The translations under genes and the position numbers were made by a program. Below the pieces are notes generated by a model, which saw only the letters and a program-made list of their open reading frames with translations, was not told the DNA's origin and ran no database searches. Positions 55,582-64,000 of a stretch of DNA of 64,000 nucleotides are shown in pieces (the first letter of the stretch is position 1; the number at the start of each line of letters is the position of its first letter). Source of the DNA: Augochlora pura (Eukaryota > Arthropoda > Insecta > Hymenoptera > Halictidae); contig NC_135776.1 in assembly GCF_028453695.1 (NCBI RefSeq), forward strand, positions 11,664,663-11,728,662, in the 5' to 3' direction.

Positions 55582-56424
55582 TTCCGCGCAACCGCAAATC
55601 GCGTAATAGAAAATACACGGTTCCTTGTTGCGGCGATTTACCATTCCCACCCTCTCTTAGCGGACACGCGCACACGTCCGAGACTTTTTGTTCTCAGTCG
55701 TCGTTTTACTTGGCAGACCCGAGCAGATATTGAGTCGTTCAACGCAGACTTCATTATGTATTACAATATAGTAACGGTCCTCCTCTGTTAATGCACCGCG
55801 CTCCGCCCCTTCGGCTCCCACCCCACCCCATTTCCAATTCTTTTCTTCCAGTGTCCCGTCGTCTTTCTCTCAGCCGCTTGTTCTTCGGTTTAATGAAATA
55901 ACCGGCGTTATTAAAAAAGACGCGTCACGGGCATCGCTCTTTCTTCCATATCGAGAATACACCGGCGCGGCGGCGGCGGCGGCAGCAGCAGCAGGTTATT
56001 GAGGACGTATCGATTCTGCACGGTAGAATGTTTCCCTTGGTGCGGGTCCTTTGTTCACTGAAGAGGACTCCGCTTTGCGGCCGTATCGGATCTCTGTCGT
56101 TTTTTCGATGTTTTAAGCGGATTACGATGCATTGTGGGGGAAAAAGTTGGCCGGTCTCGGAGAATATCGCGTATCATCGTCAACGGGATTTTCGAGGGGG
56201 TGGTAATTGCGATTAACCGTTGCGAAGGCTACGCGGAATTATTGCGGAACGTAGCGGCGCGCGCTTCAAAATCTAGGCGACACAGTGTCGTTCAATGTTG
56301 CTGCGACGTTTCTAGGGATTTGTGAATCGAAATGTCGTATTAGCTTGTACGTGATAGGATTTCGATGACGCGTCGTTGGAGTAATCAGACTGTGGCCTCA
56401 TGACGAAGTTCACTTACTATTACT
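55582..56424. other. GC-rich island with (GGC)n(AGC)n run
   Basis: GGCGGCGGCGG passing into CAGCAGCAG at 55969-55994. Frames 56028-56216 and 56134-56325 have no domain. Confidence 0.45.
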
Positions 56425-56957
56425 TTAACAACTACTGGTCCGCATGTCGAAAACTCGTAATTTCGCAAACGATCACCAATAGCTAAATGACGAAACTTTG
56501 TAATTTCTATATTATAGAAAATTCCTTGATTCTTGTTATTTTAATTCTAAATGAATGAAATTCTATTTTTTACCAAACAGAAATAATTTCAATAAAGAAC
56601 TAATTTATTCTAATTAAATTCTATGTCATCGCATAACGATACAAACACAAACAAAAACTGGTTCTAATAAAAAAGTGAGTAATAACTTTGTATTTTCAGT
56701 AATTTATTTTAACTTTCTCGTGGATTTAATTTTTTTTATTTTCAGAAAGCAAAAAAAAAGAAATTAAAAAAATATATATATACGTATATAAAGACAAATT
56801 TGTTTTCTATTATTTTCTAAAATTTCACTGAAAAATATATGACTTTTAAGAAATAACGTTGTTTTTATATGGACCATATTATTTCTGTAAATGTGTTAAC
56901 AAATGCCGCCATTTTATGAACGACGATGCAACAAGATACTGGACAAATATATGTTAA
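56425..56957 (+). mobile_element. TTAA MITE, family E, complete, longest copy
   Basis: Left TTAACAACTACTGGTCCGCA (TTAA 56425-56428), right GGACAAATATATGTTAA (TTAA 56954-56957). Body GATCACCAATAGCTAAATGA, AATTCCTTGATTCTTGTT, and CGACGATGCAACAAGATACT near the right end. 533 bp, no frame. Confidence 0.8.
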
Positions 56958-57133
56958 AAGGGTTGAATAAAATATCGCAGTGGCCAAAGGCATGTTTTCG
57001 AATATTTTTCCCTTACATGTTAAAGTGAGAAATAGATTTATTAATATCATATTTATTATTGAGAAATTTATGTACAACTTTTAAAATGACAACAAGAGAA
57101 GTGAAATAAATTAGCGTTAATGCAAATTAAGCT
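56958..57133. other. AT-rich DNA up to a gap
   Basis: Nothing recognised. Confidence 0.5.
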
Positions 57134-57233
57134 NNNNNNNNNNNNNNNNNNNNNNNNNNNNNNNNNNNNNNNNNNNNNNNNNNNNNNNNNNNNNNNNNNN
57201 NNNNNNNNNNNNNNNNNNNNNNNNNNNNNNNNN
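57134..57233. other. assembly gap, 100 N
   Basis: Exactly 100 N. True length unknown. Confidence 0.99.
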
Positions 57234-58163
57234 TTTCCACAAAAATCATTCGATTTTTACCGATCCGGGGTTAAAAATTTGCAAAATAGATGACAAAAGG
57301 TTGCAGATAACGAGGGTTATTACGTCATTGATTCAAAATATAAATATATTGAACATTTATTTGTTCGAATTTAATATAAAAAATCGACATTACTTTCCAG
57401 TCCCCCTAATGCTATGAAGCAGCGACATCGAGTGTCTAAAGTGGGTTCTCGATGACACTTCCCCCACTCGGCCGCGTCTCTTCCTGGCAGGATCGCTGGC
57501 CGCCGATATTGGCCCAATTCGAAAACGGCCAACCCTCCGAAAGGAAATGGATCTTGGCAAGAGGCTGCGCCGGAATCGAATCAGACCTAATCCAGCTGAC
57601 CGCAACGATTTCACCCTCTGACCATCGGTGAATTGAAGACCGTCTCTCCCTCTCGGCCTCTCACCCTCCCCCTCCCCCGCCGCCCCATCCCTAGTCCCCC
57701 GCCACGGAATCTACGGTGTTCAGTTTCGTGTCCCGTCCGTACGATTTACACCGGGCTTCGGTTTTCGGTCAATACGGCCGTAATTTATCGTGCCCGGCTC
57801 TGATACACCATTAAAGCAATTGTAATAAATCGGACGCATGTGCGGCGACCGCGCAATAAAACTCGTTCCCGCGAATCTCGTTGCGATCTCGACGGCCCGA
57901 TACCGATTGTCCTGTTATTGTTTCACCCTGATCCTCCGAAGTATGGCACGTGTAATCCTCTCTGGCGTTCGTTAGATGATTCGTTGGTTGTTAGCGATGA
58001 CAGGGTTATCGGCAACGTCGGTTATAGGGGATCTGATACTTTTGTAATTCTTGATTTTAGAATGCATGTGTTTTATATCGTTTCTTTAACATCTTTTATA
58101 TTTTTATATTTTATAATCTACATATAATGCCTGTTTCTTGTTGTAGATGGCCAAATGTAATCC
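57234..58163. other. GC-rich island (57390-58020), no gene supported
   Basis: Includes a C-rich run (57660-57700, CCCTCCCCCTCCCCCGCC). 74-95 codon frames on opposite strands match nothing. Confidence 0.45.
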
Positions 58164-58669
58164 TTAATCTTTTGTACTATAATAACATGAATCGGAGTCG
58201 TGATACCGATCTCATGCGAGATCTATTAAATAAGAGTATTATTAATTTATTGTGAATGACAATGTTCGTCGAAATAAAAATAAATTTTTCTGTTATCGAA
58301 GCATAGAAACGGTAGTAAATAAAGACAATATAAGAAAAAGAATTCTATGAATTTATTAAAAAATGTATTAACCCCTTGTCGTGCCATTTTCTTTAGAAAT
58401 TGCACGATTAGAATTTCGTCGATCGCACTAAATTCTTAGATGAAAAAGGACATTTTATATTTATCGTGTGCTTATATCTACTTGAATGTTTAAGTATTGG
58501 TAACGAGAGAATAACATTTTATTCCCAGTTAAAGGAACGGATGAATAATATTCATTCCTAATAGATTATTATTTACTAGAAATCTTTGTCACGAGTCTGA
58601 CTCGTTAAAGTACGGCAAGGGGTTAAGCATGAATCGACACAGTAAAAGAATCGTAATGCAAGGGGTTAA
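58164..58669 (-). mobile_element. TTAA MITE, family B, reverse, split by element I
   Basis: Left border TTAATCTTTTGTACTATAAT (58164). Body GAGATCTATTAAATAAGAGT, CTGTTATCGAAGCATAGAAA, AATAAAGACAATATAAG up to 58367. It resumes at 58627 with GCATGAATCGACACAG and ends AATCGTAATGCAAGGGGTTAA (TTAA 58666-58669). Without the insert it is about 250 bp, normal for B. Confidence 0.82.
58368..58626 (+). mobile_element. TTAA MITE, family I, complete, nested in family B
   Basis: 259 bp between TTAA (58368-58371) and TTAA (58623-58626). Left TTAACCCCTTGTCGTGCC, right reverse complement TTAACCCCTTGCCGTACT. Body: GATTAGAATTTCGTCGATCG, TGAATGTTTAAGTATTGGTA, CACGAGTCTGACTCGTTAAA. The same element in reverse is inserted in mariner 1. 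Confidence 0.88.
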
Positions 58670-59400
58670 AATTCAAGTTAAGTTGCACTACACAAGTGTT
58701 ATTGCATTTTGCAAGTGTTGATGCATTTTGCGGGTAAATTTGTAATTTTTTGAATTTATTTGCAAATGCACCCATGCACTTGCAAATAAATTCCTGCAAT
58801 AGGATAACAGAGCTTGTTAAAGATTCCTTTGACGCTGAAGAGTTGTACGAACGAATCGTTGCCTACTAAGTAGCCATTCCGCTGTACTCGGTCCCCTTTT
58901 TTAGATTGAACAGGTGTTGGATCGCTGCAGCGGTTCTTCGACGGCGCGGTAGTTAGAGCAGCAATTTACGTTTAAACAGCGCCGAGCGTAATCTGTTTAA
59001 ACTCACGGAACAATGTAGGGAAGGCGGCGACGTTATCTGCGAAGCTTAGCGGAGCTCAGCGGCCGCAAACAGTAAAACACGAGTGCATGGTTGGTGCGTC
59101 GCGACGCGCCGGCCCCCAGGCTTACGCCTCCGATTGTTTCGCACGCGAATTTCCAACTCGAAACCGCGAATTTTACCCGGGAAACGGGGAAACAAGGGTT
59201 CGTTCGTCTCTGCTGCGATTGTTTTGGCAATGATCTCTGTCATCGGCTCGATTACTCGTTTCAGGTCATATATAGTTTGGTCGATGATTTTTGGAACACA
59301 CTGTGGAGCCTGCATATGGTGAATATGGAGTATACCGTATTATATTATATTGTGTTTATTTTAATTATTAAGCGCGAAAGTTTTCTACAGTAATTGCCAG
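58670..59400. other. mixed DNA and GC-rich island (58850-59260)
   Basis: TGCATTTTGCAAGTG/TGCAAATAAATTCCTGC words repeat at 58700-58800. Frames on both strands at 59033-59393 without domains. Confidence 0.45.
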
Positions 59401-59512
59401 TTAACGCGTTCGTGTGCTCCCATAGGGCCCCGCTAATTAAATATGGGTGATGACCTTCTTGTTTGAATTAAATAGAATTTTATGATGTATGTAGATACTA
59501 ATATAGAAATAT
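59401..59512. mobile_element. F-like TTAA element end
   Basis: TTAACGCGTTCGTGTGCTCC (59401) then CTAATTAAATATGGGTGATG, compared with GTCACTCAAATATGGGTGAC after the left end of element F at 42196. Right end not found. Confidence 0.45.
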
Positions 59513-59650
59513 ACAGTGTGTCCCGGAAATCGTAGTACAACCGGGCAGGGGGTGATTCTACATCAAAAAAGAAGAAAATATTTTGGTATAACATTTTTTC
59601 ACCCGGAGCTCCGTTTTCGTGATAATCGACTTCAAAGTTCATTCTTTAGT
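59513..59650. mobile_element. fragment starting CAGTGTGTCCCGGAAATCG
   Basis: The start resembles a DNA-transposon terminus (compare GTGTCCCA in mariner 2), followed by TAGTACAACCGGGCAGGGGG and a TTCACCCGGAGCTCC tract. No reverse end found; class not assigned. Confidence 0.35.
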
Positions 59651-60599
59651 GTTTAATTTATATACATATGCTATGAAAAAATCTATAAAAAGAGCTATAT
59701 ATTAACACATATGGCAATATAGATAGCATTCTTACATTTTCTTTTAACTCAACCAACAATAAAATTATAATAAAATAACATATATAAATTTATAACTGAG
59801 TTTTTAATTTTTGTATTCCAAAATTCTATATTTTTTTAATTATTATATTAATTGAGTGCATCTTTTGATTTACTATAGTTGAAGGTAAATCAGAATTGGT
59901 ATCTGGATTTAATACCGAACATTTTAGTAGCTTATTTGCATTAATTTTTATATCGAGTCTATATCAAGGTTTTTTACTAAAATTTTTGCTTGTTATTACT
60001 ATTTTATGTATTTTTTAATACTTAAACTCAAGATATATAATATATCAATTATGAAGAATTTAATTTTGTATTTAAATTACAGATAAGTAAATAAATTTGA
60101 TTAATAAAATTTTTAAAGTTACTTTTTGTTTCCAATTGAATTTGCATTTTGGTTATGTCAGGTTATGAAAATAAATTCAATCAACAAAACTTTTAAATTT
60201 ACTTCTAGATTACAAGATATAATATCACATATCTTATTGCTAATACTTTTACATCAACCTTGAATTAATAATGAAATATGACGTAACCATAATATAACCT
60301 CGAATTAATACTGAAAAGTAAATAATTATTTAGAAATTTATCAAATAAGGAAAACAACTTCGAATTAATACTGAAACATGGCATAATCTTGACATAATCT
60401 GTAATTAATACTGGAAAGTAAATAATTATTTAGCAACTTTTCAAATAAAAAAAAGCAACATTCCCATACTTAAACTTAAAATCATTCCCAAAATCACTCC
60501 CAAATTTAAAATCATTTCTATGTTATCGAATTTATTTATGCTTGAAGGATTGCTGAAATTGCAGTTCTAAAATCATTATATAGTGTATCATCATACAAT
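59651..60599. other. AT-rich DNA with CATAATCTTGACATAATC words
   Basis: 60100-60440 is a loose triplicate of TTGAATTAATACTGAAA-AGTAAATAATTATTTAG text with TGACATAA words. No gene. Confidence 0.5.
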
Positions 60600-60870
60600 A
60601 TAGTACAATATTATACTATATTACTACTTACGCCATATTATATTATATTACATATATTGATATTATACAATATATATATAATGTAATAAAATGTAATGTA
60701 ATATAATATAGTATAAGTAGTTTATAGTATAGTATATTATAGTAATGTTATATAGTATAAGAAATATATAGTATAATATAGTATATATAATGTAATATAT
60801 TTTAGGGCCATAAATGTCACGTTGCATGTCGTCACTCCAGCAGAGTAGACTGCCTTAACAAAAAGGTTAA
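60600..60870 (-). mobile_element. family D element end with TATA-rich body
   Basis: Terminal tract GGCCATAAATGTCACGTTGC, GTCGTCACTCCAGCAGAG, CAAAAAGGTTAA (TTAA 60867-60870), following a TATAGTATAATAT array (60600-60800), the same architecture as 2455-2757. Left border not resolved. Confidence 0.55.
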
Positions 60871-61139
60871 TGTTAAAACAAATCACATTAAATAAAGTTC
60901 TCAAAGTTACTTCTAGTAGCTGAAACTCCAAAAGTCTGCTCACTAGGCACAGTAATTGACTCCTCCATTTATCCACCAACAAGTCTCGTGATTGAATTTG
61001 TTCCAACAATTACAATCTAACAAAAATCACTGCCGTCCAAAGATATTCTCGATAAAAAGAATAATTGCCTAATTAAATCTTTTTATTTATTACTTAATGA
61101 ATAAAAAGAAGAATAGATAGTTGTTGGTAAAATCTGTGT
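60871..61139. other. AT-rich DNA, nothing recognised
   Basis: No feature recognised. Confidence 0.5.
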
Positions 61140-61827
61140 TTGTAAAAGTTGCGCCAGCCATTTCACCGTAACCCCTGGAAGATTTGGATTTGGCATAGGG
61201 TAGCGTTGGCCGACCACAGACTACCTATCCCAAAGGGGTGGCAAGGTCCTCATGAGCGGACCGATACCAGAAGGGTCGCGGTGTTTTTGGTCGTCCTTTT
61301 GCGGTAACGGGGAGGCAATCTGTTCGATTCGAAGCGTGTACAACTACAGAGAATGGCCAGCGGAGAACATTGACAGCCAATAAGCAATTCCACAGGGGAC
61401 TGGTCCATTAGGGAAGCCAAACCCGCCACAATCTGACTCTTACTGCTCCGATTCGCCGGAATAAATTATCCTTGCCTCTCATCGTTCCATCGTGCCTCTG
61501 TGATGCACCGGATCAACACACCCTCTGCACCATATCTCCGATTACACCATCACGCATCTCGTTGAATCATCTTTAGAACCAATCATCGGTAAACAATATA
61601 CCTTAAACGTATATTTTTCGACTGCGTCAGAATTACTTCAAAATAATAAGGACAAGATGACACCGCGTCGCTTCGGGACTTCAACCCCATACATAAAATA
61701 CCATAGACTAGACAACAATATAAATACCGGGCTTCGGCAACAAATAAAGCAGTCTGCATTTTTAACTCAAGGCAAGCGTGTCGTTGCTTTGCCCGATTCT
61801 TAATTCAACTTGGTCTATGGCTAGTTT
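61140..61827 (+). mobile_element. LTR-like retrotransposon fragment
   Basis: TATAAATACCG (61719-61729) and AATAAAGCAGTCT (61743-61755) repeat, at identical spacing, the two boxes found on the minus strand at 25891-25855. The GC-richer DNA upstream (61145-61600) would be U3. No coding domain. A family A element starts right after (61828). Borders and class are uncertain. Confidence 0.42.
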
Positions 61828-62083
61828 TTAATCCTTTGCACTCGAGTGCTCGCTCTGAGCGACCGCTCAAGATTATTATGTAATCAAGATTCTTCCATAA
61901 CGTTTAATCAAAATATTTTTACATCGCCGAATCTGTTTATTCGTAAAGAATTGTTTAGAGTATAACTGTCCTATTGATTGAGTTTCGTTTGCATAAATTG
62001 CAGCGATAAGTTGTAAAAATGGAAGGTCGTCCATAACTATTTTGGATTCGGAGCTAAAATGGCGTCGAAAGCAAAGAGATGAT
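61828..62083 (+). mobile_element. MITE family A, diverged copy
   Basis: TTAATCCTTTGCACTCGAGT (61828) and CTAAAATGGCGTCGAAAGCA then AAGAGATGA at the right, where GGTTAA has decayed. Body weakly A-like. About 256 bp. Confidence 0.7.
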
Positions 62084-62775
62084 TCGCGCCTAGTAAAGTA
62101 ATACTGCAAGGTACGGTATGATTAGCCTACTCTACGGATAGACTAATTGTCCCTGCAGTTACTTTCCACAATATAGTATTTAAATAATGTACCACTTATT
62201 GGTTTCAATTAAAAATAAGATATAAATCTTAATTTAATTTTAAAATGTAGTTCGAACGATACGATTATACTATAATCTTTCTCTCTCCCTCTCTTTCTCT
62301 CTCTGTTTGTATGGTTAGAGAGAGTTAGTTGGTTCTTCATGATAGTAAATTTATTTATCTGGTTCGGAGTCTCGTCACATTTGCACCGATGTGGTGTTGC
62401 GATCCTCGAAAAACATAAATGCTGCGCTGATGCAACTTGGATGCATTGTGCGCTGATGCATCGGGATGCGTCGCGAATTAGTGCCCGCAATTTCTCAAGC
62501 AATTTCCATGGTCTGACTAAGAAATGATTCAAATGTAAATATTAATCCGCATTGAATTAATGAGCGAGAAACAATAATTTTGAAGCAAGCAATAAAAAAA
62601 TTATTTTCAACTAATAAATTCGGGTCAGTATAATGTTTTTTATAGTAGAACTATGTATTTCCATCACGGGGATCACTGTACATAGTCACTATTCTAGGGA
62701 TATATTCGAAATTCTACATATATCTGTATAAAAGAGTTTCTTTTAAAAATAAATTCAAATAAAATATTAAGTGTA
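62084..62775. other. mixed and AT-rich DNA
   Basis: CT-rich run at 62277-62302; GATGCA/GCTGATGCA words at 62428-62468. No gene recognised. Confidence 0.45.
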
Positions 62776-63285
62776 AATAACTTTGATATAATCTTAACAT
62801 AATCTCGACATAACTTGTTAAAAAATAAATTCCTAGAATCAGGACTTCAAGTTTTGGACTTTTCTCGACAATAGCCATTGAAATATATACTGGAATGTCA
62901 AAAATATAAATAACTGTAATATAATCTCTCTATGTCCACATAACTTTTTAAAAACTGAATTTCTAGATTGAGAAGTTTGAATTTCGGACTTTTCTCGACG
63001 CAATCCATTGAAATTTACACTGGAAAATAAAAAAATATATATAATCTTGACACAACCTCAATAAAACTTTTTAAAAACTGAATTCTTATCTAGGACTTCG
63101 AGTTTTGGACTTTTCTCGACATAATTCACCGAAATGTACACTGAAAAATGAAAAAATATATAATCTTGACATAATCTCAACATAACTTTTTAAAAACTGA
63201 ATTCTTATCTAGGACTTCGACTTTTGAACTTCCCTCGCCAAAATCCATTAAAATATACACTACAAATTCAAAAAGATAAAAAACC
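62776..63285. repeat. four direct repeats of 119-130 bp
   Basis: The word TTTTGGACTTTTCTCGAC lies at about 62852, 62982, 63103 and 63222. Each unit has ATAATCTTGACATAATCTCA, ACATAACTTTTTAAAAACTG, then the TCTCGAC word and GAAATATACACTG. Confidence 0.92.
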
Positions 63286-64000
63286 CTAAGAAAAAGTTAA
63301 GCCTTTCTTTACTTCCTCCAAAATAACAACGACTCACTGATTAAACACGGTTTAATTTTCATAGCAAATATTTTATTATCAAAGCATGGGAAATGGCTGA
63401 AAATGGTGGTGCACCCATTATAATCCGATGTGGGGAAATGAAATTCGATACGACGCCCTAGCCGACCGCCTTGAAATATCGGTCTGCCTGATTGTAATAG
63501 TTTTTTACGACGATTCATTTCGATTAAATACTCTTCGCCCGGGCGCCCTTTGACGAAAAGGTCCGCCTGCTTCCGATACGCGTATCGAAATTGATTTTTA
63601 TAGCTGCTAATGGAGGACGCGACGCGCTCGTGGAATGCGGCCGCCATTGGCAAGCCCTCCCCTCCGCAACCAACCGGAAATCATATTTTTCGAGGTTTAA
63701 TGGGATTTCATTGTGTGTACACGATTCCACGTACTTTTTTTCATCAACATTTCCCGTATCGCGAGCGGAGCCATGGTATAAATTGTCGGATCCGGATTGT
63801 CGTTTAGCGTTCGTTTAGCGCGATTGCCGCGCTGAACGAGCCGTGTCGAATGCCACCGATAAGTGTAATTGAATTTTTAATTTCCGGTTGAACGTCCTGA
63901 CTTTATGCGCGTGACGCCGCGGGTTCTTGAACGCAATCACGGCATCGCCGGTCCGAGGGAAATTGCACCGGTGCAAATGCAACGTCGCGGCGATCGAATG
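63286..64000. other. GC-rich island to window end
   Basis: Unique-looking CpG-containing DNA. Frames on both strands (63309-63653 minus, 63591-63818 plus) have no recognised domain. Confidence 0.45.

Noticed and set aside
61140..61340. tRNA or SINE-like block (CTGTTCGATTCGAAGC resembles a B box)
   Set aside because: No A box at proper distance and no cloverleaf can be folded by eye.
1..64000. Bacterial-type operons, promoters, riboswitches, terminators
   Set aside because: Composition, repeats and lack of dense coding show eukaryotic DNA.
1..64000. Endogenous viral genes
   Set aside because: No reverse transcriptase, capsid, polymerase or envelope-like frame seen; LTR-like pieces lack coding sequence.

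Overview
This 64 kb window is eukaryotic and almost entirely non-coding. It has no operons, no closely packed genes and no rRNA or tRNA that I can see. AT-rich DNA alternates with sharply bounded GC-rich islands. It carries many GA/CT, GT and AT microsatellites, remnants of at least three mariner (Tc1/mariner) transposons, and a dense population of short TTAA-flanked inverted-repeat elements. This suits an insect, and I would guess Hymenoptera (bee or ant), but that is inference from texture only. Three 100-base runs of N (44429, 51736, 57134) are scaffold gaps.

The only host-gene candidate is on the + strand at the left end. An open frame runs from just after a mobile-element end at 2757 to a stop at 3210-3212, followed 125 bases later by an AATAAA signal (3337-3342). 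I read it as the last coding exon of a gene whose upstream exons lie further left. I do not recognise the protein.

The rest is dominated by MITE-like elements of about 170-530 bp that begin TTAAC and end GTTAA, as expected for piggyBac-type TTAA target choice. I separate them by terminal sequence and call them A (CCCTTTGCACTCGA), B (CCCCTTGCACTATA), C (CCTCTTAGGC), D (CCCTTTCGGTA), E (CACATATTCG), F (CACACTGAGC), G (CCGCTTGCGCT), I (CCCCTTGTCGT), K (CCAGTTAAGTG), L (CCCTTTCGACACGAG) and M (CCCTTTTAGTGCC). These names are mine. No piggyBac transposase is visible, so all look non-autonomous. They nest and abut: E sits inside A at 7 kb, I inside B at 58 kb, and one TTAA-element sits in the transposase region of each of the three mariner remnants (I at 12.1 kb, C at 40.1 kb, F at 42.2 kb).

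Layout: 0-3.4 kb G cluster, D element, terminal exon; 3.4-6.9 kb low-complexity DNA and a 16-bp minisatellite; 6.9-8.3 kb B/A/E nest; 8.3-9.2 kb GC island; 11.7-13 kb mariner 1; 14.2-20.4 kb A and B copies around GC islands and a GT microsatellite; 20.4-31.4 kb GC islands, C repeats, LTR-like sequence, GA tract; 31.5-33.8 kb E, M, B; 34-39 kb GC islands and minisatellites; 39.9-42.6 kb mariners 3 and 2; 45-51 kb D, A, B, K cluster; 52 kb an eight-copy tandem array whose unit can fold as a hairpin, with paired changes; 53-59 kb A, B, E, I; 59-63.3 kb F end, D end, LTR-like sequence, A and a 120-130 bp tandem array; 63.3-64 kb GC island.
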